Positions 9,140 through 18,830 of a stretch of 64,000 bases of DNA are shown piece after piece (the first letter of the stretch is position 1; every line of letters starts with the position of its first letter). Source of the stretch: Sphingorhabdus sp. M41 (lineage in GTDB: Bacteria; Pseudomonadota; Alphaproteobacteria; Sphingomonadales; Sphingomonadaceae); the NCBI RefSeq assembly GCF_001586275.1, contig NZ_CP014545.1, forward strand, positions 2,754,501 through 2,818,500. The letters run 5' to 3'. The position numbers and the translations under genes are program-made. The notes under the pieces were generated by a model. That model was not told where the DNA came from, made no database searches, and was given only the letters and a program-made list of their open reading frames with translations.

Positions 9140-10225
9140 ATGGCAACTGCATTTAGCGACATTCAACCCGACGAATACACCCCGTCGGAAAAGCATCCAC
9201 AGCATGGCGTCATCATTGGCGGACCGGCTGCGCGGGCGAAGCGGCTCGAATATGGCATATTGCTCTCTTCGATGGTGCTGGGCTCTCTTGGCGCCCTGTA
9301 CTGGACCCTCACCCATGCTACCGGCTGGGTCGAATGGTCTGCCTTTCTGTTCGGTTTTGCACTGATCAACATGGGCGTCGGCATCGGCTATCACCGCTAT
9401 TTCACTCACCGCGCCTTTGAGGCCGGGCCAAAAATGCGCCTCGCGATTGGCATCATGGCACAAATGGCCTGTCAGGCTTCGGTACTGAAATGGGCCGCAG
9501 ACCATCGCCGCCATCATGCTTTCGCCGATGATGTTGGCGATGTGCACAGCCCCTATGTCGACGGCCACGGCAAGAAAATGGGAAAACTCAAAGGGCTCGG
9601 CATCGCTCATTTCGGCTGGCTGTTCGATAATACGACATCAGACATGAAGGTTTACGGCAAGGGCCTGATCGACGATCCGCAAGTATTATGGTGCCACAAG
9701 CATCGCTGGTCGATCGCGATTTTCTCGAGCATTATCTTGCCCGCTTTGTGGGCGCTGGCCTTCGGCGGACCGGAACATATCATCGGCACCATCCTGATCG
9801 GCGGCTTTTTTCGGAACTTCTTCTTCCTGAATTTCGTCATGGGCGTGAACAGCATCGGTCATGTCTTTGGCTCGCAGCGGTTCGAGACCAAGGACGGGTC
9901 ACGCAACAACTGGTTCATGGCCTGGATGACCTTTGGCGATGGCTGGCACAACAACCATCACCAGCACCCGCGCGCCGCATCATCGAAAATCGCATGGTGG
10001 GAATTCGATCTTAACGGCCAGATCATCTATGCATGGGAAAAAATGGGGTTGGTCTGGAACGTCCAGCGGGCACCAGCCTATATTCGCAATGAAAAGGGCG
10101 AATGGATCCTGAAAAACGCGAAGGTCGCAAAAGCCAATATGGCCGAACCGGAAGTGATGTCAGCCGACGATGGCGGCGTGATGTTCCCTGCAACCAGACT
10201 GCGTCACACCGAACCCGCCGAGTGA
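9140..10225 (+). CDS. Acyl-CoA desaturase-type membrane fatty acid desaturase
   Basis: Integral-membrane di-iron desaturase of 361 residues, probably inserting a delta-9 double bond into acyl-CoA or phospholipid acyl chains for membrane fluidity. All three histidine boxes are intact: HRYFTH (85-90), HRRHH (122-126) and HNNHH (in WHNNHHQHPRAA). Four transmembrane stretches alternate with the boxes as in the stearoyl-CoA desaturase family. No fused cytochrome b5 or ferredoxin domain is present, so an external electron donor is needed. It stands alone, converging on gspM with a 19-base gap. Confidence 0.93.
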   Translation: MATAFSDIQPDEYTPSEKHPQHGVIIGGPAARAKRLEYGILLSSMVLGSLGALYWTLTHATGWVEWSAFLFGFALINMGVGIGYHRYFTHRAFEAGPKMRLAIGIMAQMACQASVLKWAADHRRHHAFADDVGDVHSPYVDGHGKKMGKLKGLGIAHFGWLFDNTTSDMKVYGKGLIDDPQVLWCHKHRWSIAIFSSIILPALWALAFGGPEHIIGTILIGGFFRNFFFLNFVMGVNSIGHVFGSQRFETKDGSRNNWFMAWMTFGDGWHNNHHQHPRAASSKIAWWEFDLNGQIIYAWEKMGLVWNVQRAPAYIRNEKGEWILKNAKVAKANMAEPEVMSADDGGVMFPATRLRHTEPAE

Positions 10226-10244
10226 TAGGACAAAATCGCTACCG

Positions 10245-10718
10245 CTAGTGGGACCGCAAAGTCAGCGTCGCCGAGATGGTTCCATTGCCGGTCGGATTTA
10301 CGCTGAGCGCCTCGACCGCGATTCCCTCCCGTTCGACCCGGGCCAGCCAGCCGAACAGCGCGGTCGGCTTGGCTGATTCAACTACCAAATTCACTCGACC
10401 TTCCGACTGCAGGACCACGGAGCCGACGGCGATCCCGGTCTCGCCGGCGCTCTGACTGACGAAGCTATCGATCGCGCCACCAAATTTTGCTACTTTCCCG
10501 TCTACAGGTTGCTGGAGCGCAGCGACTTTAGCCTCAATCCGGGCCTGCCGTTCAACCGCACCGACATAGCGCTCTTCAGCGGATGTCATCGCGCCGAACA
10601 TCGGCCGTGCGACACCATAATAGCCGACCAGTCCCGCCAACAGCAGAGCGGCGACCCCGACCAATATCCTTTCCCGCTGGCTGAGCCCGACAAACCAGTT
10701 TCTTGCATTGTCAATCAT
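10245..10718 (-). CDS. gspM: Type II secretion system protein M
   Basis: The 157-residue bitopic inner-membrane protein has a short cytoplasmic N-terminus (NARNWFVGLSQRERI), one membrane helix (LVGVAALLLAGLVGYYGV, about 20-37) and a periplasmic domain with a helical stem and a ferredoxin-like fold region. This is the GspM layout; GspM anchors GspL, GspE and GspC in the T2SS assembly platform. The start overlaps the gspL stop by 4 bases. It is the last gene of the operon; no gspN follows. Confidence 0.85.
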   Translation of the reverse strand: MIDNARNWFVGLSQRERILVGVAALLLAGLVGYYGVARPMFGAMTSAEERYVGAVERQARIEAKVAALQQPVDGKVAKFGGAIDSFVSQSAGETGIAVGSVVLQSEGRVNLVVESAKPTALFGWLARVEREGIAVEALSVNPTGNGTISATLTLRSH

Positions 10719-11839
10719 GGCGCCCTCACCGTAATATCCGCCTGCGCCGAACCTGTTGCATCGGTGCGCGGGGTTGCGGTGATGACGAATCCCGCTTCCT
10801 GCAGTGCCAGCAGCGCCGGATTGATATCCTCGTTACGAACAGCGGACAACGTAGCCGACACGATCCCGTTGTCTGCATAAGCCATGCGGGTGATCGACAC
10901 GCTGGGCACCCGTTGCAGCGCGGAATAGAGTGCCGAGGCCGGAACCGGAAACATGATATTGCCGCGATTTTCGGCGATCAGCCGCTGGTCCAGCGCCCGT
11001 TCGGCGCTGTCCGGATTCTCCTGCTCGCCGACCACAGACGCAGCACTGGCCAGAGCCGCTTCATCCGCCGTGCTGGCCACCCAGTGATATTGGGCCAGCT
11101 GGACCAGCGGAATGGCCAGCGAGACGACGACCAGCGCTGCCACCATCCAGCCGAGCCAACGCTTTTGCTTCGCATCCATCGCCCGCTGCGTCTTTTTCGC
11201 AAACGGCCCGCTGCGAAAGTTAAGGTCGCTTTTCTTGGAGGCACCGACCAGCATCATATCAAAAGCATCGCCGGCAATCGGCTGGACAGTCCGGTCGGCA
11301 AAAAGAAACTCCCTGAGCGCAGGATCGTCCACGGCAATGATATTTTCCGCACGGACAACGCGGTCAAACCCGAAATCCGCAGACACCGCTCCCTCGCTGG
11401 CCGCCGGCAGCAGCCAGCCGGAAGGCATGATCGCATCGGGATCGAGATTCAGTGCCTGCAGGCGAACCAGACCGGATGACAATATATCCCGTCCGACCGA
11501 TGCGGTGACCAAGTCCCCCGCGCTATCGACCGTCGCAACGATATGAACCTTCTCGCTTTCCAGGCTCTGGGCTCTGGCGGCCATGATCGCTGCAGCAAGC
11601 GCCTGACTTGGCGTCGCGTCGCTGATCGGATCGTGCGCCATGATCGTGGTCAGATGCGACGGCACCAGCGCGATCACGCTCACATCCGCCTGCGCCACAT
11701 CCGGCCCATAGGCTTGCGAAGCCAGGAGCGGGTCCGGGTCACAACCCCATGCCTGTACCGCGCCATCCTTGACGTGCCACCAATAGAGCGCCTCGTCATC
11801 GGTGGCCGGAAAGGCAATCAGGAGAATATCAGGGTTCAC
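10715..11839 (-). CDS. gspL: Type II secretion system protein L
   Basis: The 374-residue protein has a cytoplasmic N-terminal domain of about 240 residues of the actin-like GspL fold, which binds GspE. One membrane helix (WLGWMVAALVVVSLAIPLV, about 248-266) and a periplasmic part follow. The N-terminus (LLIAFPATDDEALYWW) and the position between gspG and gspM support the call. In the usual order gspH, I, J and K would lie between gspG and gspL, but here only 12 bases separate those two genes. Confidence 0.88.
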   Translation of the reverse strand: MNPDILLIAFPATDDEALYWWHVKDGAVQAWGCDPDPLLASQAYGPDVAQADVSVIALVPSHLTTIMAHDPISDATPSQALAAAIMAARAQSLESEKVHIVATVDSAGDLVTASVGRDILSSGLVRLQALNLDPDAIMPSGWLLPAASEGAVSADFGFDRVVRAENIIAVDDPALREFLFADRTVQPIAGDAFDMMLVGASKKSDLNFRSGPFAKKTQRAMDAKQKRWLGWMVAALVVVSLAIPLVQLAQYHWVASTADEAALASAASVVGEQENPDSAERALDQRLIAENRGNIMFPVPASALYSALQRVPSVSITRMAYADNGIVSATLSAVRNEDINPALLALQEAGFVITATPRTDATGSAQADITVRAP

Positions 11840-11851
11840 GCGCTGCTGGTC

Positions 11852-12325
11852 TTATTCGGCGTAAATATCGGCATTGTCATCTTCGCCGCCCGGCGCCCCG
11901 TCGGCCCCCAGCGAGTAAAGATCAAAACCGGGACCCTGACGGCCGGGATTGTCATATTGATAAGGCCGTCCCCACGGATCCTCGGGCAGCTTCTTGATAT
12001 AGCCACCCTGCCGATAGCGCGCGGTGGTCGCCAGCGAAGCCGGTGGCGCAATCAACGCCTGCAGGCCGTCAGAGGAAGTAGGATAGCCGAGATTGTCGAG
12101 CCGGTACATTTCCAGCGCCTGGCCGAGCGTTGCAATATCCGCCCGCGCCTTCTGCACCATCGCGCGGTCCTGGCTGGGCAGCACATTGATCACGACAATC
12201 GTCGTCAGCAGGCCGAGGATGAAGATCACCACCATCAGCTCGACCAGAGTGAAGCCATTGCGCTTTTTGCGCGGCTTTGCTTCCGGGGTCCGCTGCTCTT
12301 CATGATTGTCGATTTCGGTCGTCAT
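11852..12325 (-). CDS. gspG: Type II secretion major pseudopilin G
   Basis: This is the major subunit of the periplasmic pseudopilus. The class III signal (KKRNGFTLVELMVVIFILG) shows the prepilin peptidase site between Gly and Phe, Phe+1 and the invariant Glu+5. The C-terminus carries the GspG-type calcium-loop region: DPWGRPYQY and DLYSLGADGAPGGEDDNADI. The 24-residue polar leader before the cleavage site is longer than usual. Length (157) otherwise fits. The prepilin peptidase gene is not in the window. Confidence 0.95.
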   Translation of the reverse strand: MTTEIDNHEEQRTPEAKPRKKRNGFTLVELMVVIFILGLLTTIVVINVLPSQDRAMVQKARADIATLGQALEMYRLDNLGYPTSSDGLQALIAPPASLATTARYRQGGYIKKLPEDPWGRPYQYDNPGRQGPGFDLYSLGADGAPGGEDDNADIYAE

Positions 12326-12346
12326 TTTAATTCCTTCATTCCGCCC

Positions 12347-13570
12347 CTATAATCCGGCAAGATTCTGTAACTGCAGGATCGGCAATAATATCGCCAATAT
12401 CACCACCGCGACCAGTCCGCCAAGCGCCACGATGATGATTGGCTCGAGCAGCGACAAGGCGGTGGAACTAAAATTGTCAAATTCCCGCTCCAGATAGCCC
12501 GCCGCCCGCGCCAGCATGTCGTCAAGTTGCCCCGATGCCTCGCCGCTGGAAGTCATATAGACCAGCATCGGTGGGAAAACCCCTGTATTCTTGAGCGCCG
12601 TGGACAGGCTCCCGCCACCTCTTATGGCTTCCACCATATCTTCCGAAGCCTTGCGCAATACGCTGTTATGGATCGTCTCGGTGGTCAGCCGCAGCCCCTC
12701 GATGATCGGCAGGCGGCTGGCAACCATAGTCGACAGCGTTCGCGCCAGACGCGCCGCGTGCAAATCGCGCAGCAGCCGGCCAAAAAACGGCAGGCGCAGC
12801 AGGAAAGCATCGAAACGATATTTCAGTTTCGGCTCTTTCAGCGCACGCCAACCGACCAGCAGCGCAACGCCGATCACTATGGCAATCGCCCACCACCAAT
12901 CGGCAAGAAAGCCGGAAATGCCGATGACAATGCGCGTGACCATCGGCAGTTGCTGGTTCACATCGTCAAACTGCTCGACCACTTTCGGCACCACCGCGAT
13001 CATCAGCAGCGCGACGACGATGATCGAAACCAGCGCCAGCACCGCCGGATAGGCCAATGTGCCGATCAGCTTGCCGCGCAATTCGGCCTGTCGCTCGAGC
13101 AGGTCGGCCAGTCTTTCGGTAATGTCGGGCAGCGTGCCGGAGCTTTCCCCCGCAGCAATCATCGCCCGGTAGAGCGGCGGAAAGCTTTTCGGTTCGCGGC
13201 GCATGGCCTCGGACAGTCGCTGCCCCTCGATGACTCCCCCATGCACCGTGGCAATCCGCTGCTGCACATGTGGCTTTTCATTCTGGTTGCCGATCAGCCG
13301 CAGCGCTTCTTCCAGTGGGCTGACTTGTGCCAGTGACGATAATTGCCGGGTGAACAGGGTCAGCTCTTTCGATGTCAGCCTTTTCGGACCGAACAAACCG
13401 GCAGATTCCTTTGCCTGCTTGCCATTCCTGCCCTGCGCCGCTTCCATCTTCACGACATAGAAATTGCGCTCGGTCAGCTTCGCCCGCGCCGCGTCATCAC
13501 TGGCAGCGGCCAGACGCCCGGTCTTTTCCCGCCCCTTGGGATCGATCGCTATATAGGCAAATTCAGGCAT
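12347..13570 (-). CDS. gspF: Type II secretion inner-membrane protein F
   Basis: The polytopic platform protein has 407 residues, the standard GspF length. It has two T2SSF domains, one before the first membrane helix (LAYPAVLALVSIIVVALLMI) and one ending SLLEPIIIVALGGLVAVV with the last helix. The typical motif LRLIGNQNEKP occurs in the N-terminal part and the GESSGTLPDITERLADLLE region in the first domain. Its start overlaps the gspE stop by 8 bases. Confidence 0.95.
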   Translation of the reverse strand: MPEFAYIAIDPKGREKTGRLAAASDDAARAKLTERNFYVVKMEAAQGRNGKQAKESAGLFGPKRLTSKELTLFTRQLSSLAQVSPLEEALRLIGNQNEKPHVQQRIATVHGGVIEGQRLSEAMRREPKSFPPLYRAMIAAGESSGTLPDITERLADLLERQAELRGKLIGTLAYPAVLALVSIIVVALLMIAVVPKVVEQFDDVNQQLPMVTRIVIGISGFLADWWWAIAIVIGVALLVGWRALKEPKLKYRFDAFLLRLPFFGRLLRDLHAARLARTLSTMVASRLPIIEGLRLTTETIHNSVLRKASEDMVEAIRGGGSLSTALKNTGVFPPMLVYMTSSGEASGQLDDMLARAAGYLEREFDNFSSTALSLLEPIIIVALGGLVAVVILAILLPILQLQNLAGL

Positions 13571-15113
13571 CGACCGCTTCGCTTTCGCGCCGAGATATGC
13601 GGATAGCTTCCTCGGGCGTCGTCAACCCATCGCGGACCAGCGCTCTTGCGGCGATACCCAGATGGGGCTGGTTGCGGAAGGCATGGGCCGTAATGGCGGC
13701 CTCGTCTCCGCCATCGTTGATCAGCTTTCTGAGCGTGTCATCGATGCGGATCGCCTCGAACACCCCGATCCGGCCCTGAAAGCCGGTCTGGTTACAATGG
13801 TCGCAGCCGGTCTCGCGGTAGACCACCGTGCCATTGTCAAAGCCGAGTAGAGAGGCAAGGCTGCCATCAGCCTGGATCGGCGTGCGGCAATGTTCGCAAA
13901 GCTTGCGCACCAGACGCTGGGCAATCACCGCGCGCAAGGTGGAGGCGAGCAGAAACGGCTCCACTTTCATGTCGCGCATCCGGGTGATCGCGCCAACGGC
14001 ATCATTGGTGTGCACGGTCGACAGCACCAGATGGCCGGTAAGACTGGCCTGCACCGCAATCTCGGCCGTCTCGCGGTCGCGGATCTCGCCGATCATCACC
14101 ACATCGGGGTCCTGCCGCAGGATCGCGCGCAGCCCCGCTGCAAAGGTCAGTCCGACCTTGGCGTTGACCTGCGTCTGGCCGATCCCCTCGATCGCATATT
14201 CCACCGGATCCTCGACGGTCAGGATATTGCGGCTGCCGTCGTTGAGCTGCTTGAGCCCGGCATAAAGCGTGGTGGTCTTGCCCGAGCCAGTCGGTCCGGT
14301 GACAAGGATGATCCCATTGGGTTCGCTGAGCGCATCGGTGAGGATAGCATGCGTCGTTTCCGACATGCCGAGCAAATCGTGCGAGATGCCCGCACTTTCC
14401 TTGTCGAGAATCCGCATCACCACCCGCTCGCTCGCCCGGTTGGGCAAGGTCGAGACGCGCACATCGAGCAATTTCCCGCCCAGCGTCAGGCTGATGCGGC
14501 CGTCCTGCGGAATTCGTCTTTCGGCAATATCCAGCCGCGCCATCACCTTGATCCGGTTGACGATTACGCCCGCGACATGCGGCGGCATTCTGAGCTTCTC
14601 GGTCAGCACACCGTCGACCCGCATCCGCACGACAAGGCCGGTCTCATAAGGCTCGATATGGATATCCGAAGCGCCCTGCCTAGCGGCTTCGGCGATAATC
14701 CCGTTGATCAGCCTTATGGTCGGCGCATCGTCGGCGCTGTCGAGCAAATCCTCTGCGCTTGGGATATCGCCTGCAATATCGTCCAGTCCTTCGCCGGCCA
14801 GCGCCATGTCACCCGCCATGGCAGCGGCGCTGCCGTCCATCGCATAATGAGCGCTGAGCAGCTTCTCGAACGCCGGCCCGTCGACCGGTTCCACGTCAAA
14901 GGGCAAAGCCAGATAGCGGCGCACCTCGAGCAAGGCCGAGGGATCGGAGCCCGTGCGCATGGCAAGCGATAGCCGTTCACCGCTGCGATCCTGCACCAAC
15001 AGGCCATGATCGCGGGCATATGCATAAGGCAGGTCCTTGACCGCCGCCTGCGTCCCATGTCCGCCATCCGCTTCGGAGACATTCGCTGCTGTTCCCCGGG
15101 CGATCTCCATCAC
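13563..15113 (-). CDS. gspE: Type II secretion ATPase E
   Basis: Cytoplasmic hexameric secretion ATPase of 516 residues. Seen in order: an N-terminal GspL-binding domain, then SDIHIEPYETGLVVRMRVDG, Walker A GPTGSGKTTTLYAG, Asp-box/Walker B DPDVVMIGEIRDRETAE, the His box TGHLVLSTVHTND, and a zinc-binding pair CEHC / CDHC in the C-terminal domain as in GspE proteins. It overlaps gspD by 4 bases (ATGA) and gspF by 8, so translation is coupled. It powers pseudopilus extension. Confidence 0.97.
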   Translation of the reverse strand: MMEIARGTAANVSEADGGHGTQAAVKDLPYAYARDHGLLVQDRSGERLSLAMRTGSDPSALLEVRRYLALPFDVEPVDGPAFEKLLSAHYAMDGSAAAMAGDMALAGEGLDDIAGDIPSAEDLLDSADDAPTIRLINGIIAEAARQGASDIHIEPYETGLVVRMRVDGVLTEKLRMPPHVAGVIVNRIKVMARLDIAERRIPQDGRISLTLGGKLLDVRVSTLPNRASERVVMRILDKESAGISHDLLGMSETTHAILTDALSEPNGIILVTGPTGSGKTTTLYAGLKQLNDGSRNILTVEDPVEYAIEGIGQTQVNAKVGLTFAAGLRAILRQDPDVVMIGEIRDRETAEIAVQASLTGHLVLSTVHTNDAVGAITRMRDMKVEPFLLASTLRAVIAQRLVRKLCEHCRTPIQADGSLASLLGFDNGTVVYRETGCDHCNQTGFQGRIGVFEAIRIDDTLRKLINDGGDEAAITAHAFRNQPHLGIAARALVRDGLTTPEEAIRISRRESEAVDA

Positions 15114-17257
15114 GGCTTCCCGCTGGTCTCGCTCGCCGGCAACGGAGTCTGCTGGATCATGCCATTATCCCTGACCGCCGGCATATCACCCGGCGCGTAG
15201 ATGATCTGGTCATCCGGGCGCGCCTCGACCGTTGGCGGCACGGTGCCGAGATAGTCGCGGACCAGAGCGTCAATCGACGGTTCCTGATCAGGATTGCGGC
15301 TGAGCTGCCGGTCGCGGATATAGCCGTAGCGCGCGCTCGAGAAGCGCCGTGCGTCATTGGGGTCTTTCAGGATCGTCGGGCGGATGAAGACCATCAAATT
15401 GGTCTTGACCCGCGACTTGCCGCGCGACCGGAACAACTCGCCAAGAACCGGAATATCTCCCAGAAACGGTACTTTCTGGATCGTGCGCCGTTCGTTGTCA
15501 TCGAGCAGCCCGCCAAGCGCGATAATCTCGCCGTCACCCACGGTCACCGTCGTGTTGATCTCGCGCTTGTTGATGATCAGCTCGTTGAAATCGTCGGAAA
15601 CCGGCCCGGCAATAGAGCTTACCTGCTGCCGCAATTCCATCCGCACTTCATCACCCGCATTGATCTGTGGCGTCACTTCCAGCTCGATCCCGACATTCTG
15701 CCGCTGGATCGTGCGGAACGCATTGTCGAAATTGCCCGACAGGGCCTCGCCGGTCGAGACCGGAATTTCCTGACCGAACAAGATGCTGCCCTTGAGATTA
15801 TTGTTCACCGTCAGCGAAGGCGTCGACAGCACATTGCTGTTGCTGTCCGACTGCACCGCATTGATGATCGCACCGAGCACGGCACTGCCGCCCAGGCTGG
15901 TGGCAAAGCCGCCAAAACCACCGCGCGCGGCAAGTACCGCATCCGCTGCATTCTGACGCAACGCATCGCCGACCGCGCTATTGGTGGTCACGGTGGTAGC
16001 GGTATCGGTCGTGGTGGTCGTGGTCGTGTCAAACTGGTCCGCCAGCAAACCGCCGGCAACATCGACGATATTGGGCGAGGCGTTGGAGAAATTGGTCACC
16101 GCAAAGGGCACGTCCTTGCCGCCGACCAGCCATTGCACGCCCAGCTCCCGGGCCAGCGTTTCCGAAATCTCGACGATGATCGCTTCGACAACCACCTGTT
16201 CCTGCCGCGTATCGAGCTGCCGGATCAGTTCGCCAATCATCCGCTGCACATCGGGATTGGCCGCGACAATGATCGCATTGGTCCCTTCCAGACGGGTGAC
16301 AATCGATGGCCCGCGACTGGCAATGCCATTGCTGCCGCCACTGGCAGCGGGAGCCGGTGCGCCCTCGCCACCGGCTGGCGCAACCGTCGCCGAGCCGCCT
16401 CCCGTACCTTTGCTGCCCAGCAAATTCTCGATCACCGGCAGGAGATGCTCGGCATTGGCATAGTCGAGCCGGTGGACGCGTATCTCGGTTCCCGATTCCG
16501 CGCCCTTGTCCAGTTCCCGCGCCATTTGCGCAAAGCGCGAAACCGCGCCGGGGTCGCCGCGCAGGGCAATGCTGTTGCTGCTGTCGATCGGCACCACGGT
16601 CACCGGCGCACGCAGCCCCTCGCCGCCACCCTGTGCGGCCAGCGCCTGCAGCGAGGTTGCGATTTCCCGGGCCCCGGCATTTTTCAGCGTGATGATCGTG
16701 CTGGCGGCGCTGTCGCGGTCTATCTCGCCGACCAGACTGCGGATCCTGCGAATGTTGTCGGCATAATCCACGATTACCAGACTGTTCGCATTGCGGTTGG
16801 AGGTAATGGACCCCTGTTTGCTGACCAGCGGACGCAGCGTTTCCAGTGCCTCGGTCGCAACAATCGACTTGAGCCGCACCACCTCTGTCACCAGCTGATT
16901 GCCTTCGGCACCGCGCGAACCGATCCTGCTGGGCTGCGTAGCCGCACCATCGGCGGGCTGGATGCGATAGGCGCCGCGGGTCGTCGGAATTGCGACCAGA
17001 TTATTGGCGCGCAGGGTCGACAGGAAAATTTCGAAATATTCCGAGCGGCTGAGCGGACGGTCGGTGACCACCGAGACCTTGCCCTGCACCCGGCTGTCCA
17101 GAATGAAGGTACGACCGGTCACCTTTGCCGCGTCCTGGACAAAGGCACGGATATCGGCGTCGCGGACATTGAGCGTATGCTGGGCCGACACTGGCGCGGC
17201 CCACAGGCCGGCACAAAGAGCAAGCACGGCCATGATCCGGGCGAATAGACTAGGCAT
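15110..17257 (-). CDS. gspD: Type II secretion secretin D
   Basis: The outer-membrane secretin has 715 residues. A signal peptide ends at VSAQ (about residue 25). N0 and N1-N3 domains follow, the N-domains separated by a Gly/Ala/Pro-rich linker near residues 285-310. The secretin domain carries the hallmark VPFLGDIPVLGELFRSR near residue 615. A short Thr-rich run (TTTTTTDTATTVTTNS) interrupts the secretin domain and is probably an extracellular or lumenal loop. The C-terminus ends in a low-complexity tail. Start overlaps the gspC stop (TAATG). Confidence 0.96.
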   Translation of the reverse strand: MPSLFARIMAVLALCAGLWAAPVSAQHTLNVRDADIRAFVQDAAKVTGRTFILDSRVQGKVSVVTDRPLSRSEYFEIFLSTLRANNLVAIPTTRGAYRIQPADGAATQPSRIGSRGAEGNQLVTEVVRLKSIVATEALETLRPLVSKQGSITSNRNANSLVIVDYADNIRRIRSLVGEIDRDSAASTIITLKNAGAREIATSLQALAAQGGGEGLRAPVTVVPIDSSNSIALRGDPGAVSRFAQMARELDKGAESGTEIRVHRLDYANAEHLLPVIENLLGSKGTGGGSATVAPAGGEGAPAPAASGGSNGIASRGPSIVTRLEGTNAIIVAANPDVQRMIGELIRQLDTRQEQVVVEAIIVEISETLARELGVQWLVGGKDVPFAVTNFSNASPNIVDVAGGLLADQFDTTTTTTTDTATTVTTNSAVGDALRQNAADAVLAARGGFGGFATSLGGSAVLGAIINAVQSDSNSNVLSTPSLTVNNNLKGSILFGQEIPVSTGEALSGNFDNAFRTIQRQNVGIELEVTPQINAGDEVRMELRQQVSSIAGPVSDDFNELIINKREINTTVTVGDGEIIALGGLLDDNERRTIQKVPFLGDIPVLGELFRSRGKSRVKTNLMVFIRPTILKDPNDARRFSSARYGYIRDRQLSRNPDQEPSIDALVRDYLGTVPPTVEARPDDQIIYAPGDMPAVRDNGMIQQTPLPASETSGKP

Positions 17258-18078
17258 TATTGAGCTCCCAGATTGACAGCGACCGGAACCGTATCGGCTC
17301 CGCGCTCGACTTCGACGGACAGGCGTGCGCCGGGCCGGACTTGGCTTTTCAGCGATTCAATATCGCTGGCCGAACCAACCGGATTGCCGTTGATCGACAC
17401 GATGATATCGCCATTGCGGAAACCGGCGCTCTTGAACAGGCTGCCGTCTCCCAGGGGCGAGAGCACGATACCGGTGACCCGGCCCTGATCATTGCGTGGT
17501 GCCAGCGATGCGACACCGGGTATTTCGTTGCTTTCCAGGGACAGAGAGGCCGGAGCGACGGGATCCTCGGTGCCAACCGTTTGCGCGGGGATCGACTGGT
17601 CGAGATAGAGGCTCTCGAGCACGCCGCCGCGACTGATGATCACATGATCAAATTCCACGCTGTCCAGCGTGACACCGGACATTATCTCTTCGCCGACGCC
17701 GTAATTTGTCTGCACGCCGTCCGGACCGGACAATATGGCCGAACCCAGTCCCGATGCCTCGTTCATGCGAATGCCGAAAAGCGTCAGCTGCAGTGATGTC
17801 ACGACATTGGCGCTCTGCGCTGCACCGGTGCGGAAGAACGGGTCGAAGCTGCTGAACAGGGTCAGGCGCGACTGTGGTGACAGGATCTCGACATCATTGG
17901 CGCGATAATCGCCAACCGGTCCCAATGGAGTCAGCACCAGCCAGATCAGTCTGGTCGCCTGAACCAGCAACAGAGCGGCCAATATGGTGAAAAGGACAGG
18001 ATAGGGACCCTGCTGGTTATACCAGCGGGTCATCATGCCAAATCTGTCCGAAAAGCTGTTACCCACGAATCCCCGCAA
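17257..18078 (-). CDS. gspC: Type II secretion system protein C with PDZ domain
   Basis: GspC links the inner-membrane platform to the secretin and selects substrates. The 273-residue product has an N-terminal membrane helix (YPVLFTILAALLLVQATRLI), a homology region for the GspD N0 contact, and a C-terminal PDZ domain (SAGFRNGDIIVSINGNPVG). It is the first gene of the gspCDEFGLM operon. The start is uncertain: the ATG at 18078 or the ATGATG near 18036, the latter giving a shorter cytoplasmic tail. Confidence 0.9.
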   Translation of the reverse strand: MRGFVGNSFSDRFGMMTRWYNQQGPYPVLFTILAALLLVQATRLIWLVLTPLGPVGDYRANDVEILSPQSRLTLFSSFDPFFRTGAAQSANVVTSLQLTLFGIRMNEASGLGSAILSGPDGVQTNYGVGEEIMSGVTLDSVEFDHVIISRGGVLESLYLDQSIPAQTVGTEDPVAPASLSLESNEIPGVASLAPRNDQGRVTGIVLSPLGDGSLFKSAGFRNGDIIVSINGNPVGSASDIESLKSQVRPGARLSVEVERGADTVPVAVNLGAQ

Positions 18079-18182
18079 CCTTGCAACCTTGCAATCCCCG
18101 TCGCGCTATAGCGATTTCACGACCATTCGACGACTCATTGATGACGAATATATTACAGGTTTAATCGGATTCGCACAAAGCA

Positions 18183-18830
18183 TCAGGGCAATTGCATGTT
18201 CAGCAGAGCGCCAAGATCGTCGAGCGCCTGCTGCTCGGCCGACACCTTGATTGCCGCCATACCAAGGGCCGCTGCCGGTTTGCAGTTGATCCCGAGATCA
18301 TCGAGATAGATGCATTGCGCCGGATCGGCGTCCAGCGCCTCGCACATCATCTGGTAAATTCGCGGATCGGGTTTGCGCACACCCGCCTTGCTGCTCTCGA
18401 TAATATGATCGAAACGCTGCATGATATCCTTCACCGCTGCCGCCTTCTCGTCATCCATCGCCATGCCCGCGCCCTTGCCGGCCGGCACATTGTTGGTGAT
18501 GCACGATATGGTGAAGCCTTCGACCTTCAACCGGTCCAGCGTTGCCACCATATTGGGACGCACATCACCGGCGAGCCGCGCCAGCACATCGGCGCCGCGC
18601 AATTCGATGCCGATGGCGCGCGCTTCCGCAGCAAAAGCTTCATCGAAGCCGGCGCTGTCCAGCTCGGCCCGTTCGAACCGTGCCCAGGCATTGTCATCGG
18701 GATTGGCACTGTTGATCCGTCGGACGCTGTCTTTCGGCACGCCTTTTTCGGCTTCCAGCCGGTTGAACGCTTCAAAAGGCGAGGATGTAATCACCCCGCC
18801 AAAATCAAAAATTACAGTTTCATATGTCAT
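18183..18830 (-). CDS. HAD-superfamily phosphatase, soluble epoxide hydrolase N-domain-like
   Basis: The 215-residue protein starts with MTYETVIFDFGGV, motif I with the nucleophile Asp but Gly where many HAD phosphatases have a second Asp. Motif II is CITNN, motif III lies in GVRKPDPRIY, and motif IV is YLDDLGINCKPA. HIIESSKAGVRKPDPRIY and the LDDLG...KPA end closely resemble the N-terminal phosphatase domain of mammalian soluble epoxide hydrolase and YihX-like HADs. An ATGA overlap joins it to the VIT1 gene. A longer frame up to 18854 exists, but ATG 18830 fits the domain start. The substrate is unknown. Confidence 0.85.
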   Translation of the reverse strand: MTYETVIFDFGGVITSSPFEAFNRLEAEKGVPKDSVRRINSANPDDNAWARFERAELDSAGFDEAFAAEARAIGIELRGADVLARLAGDVRPNMVATLDRLKVEGFTISCITNNVPAGKGAGMAMDDEKAAAVKDIMQRFDHIIESSKAGVRKPDPRIYQMMCEALDADPAQCIYLDDLGINCKPAAALGMAAIKVSAEQQALDDLGALLNMQLP

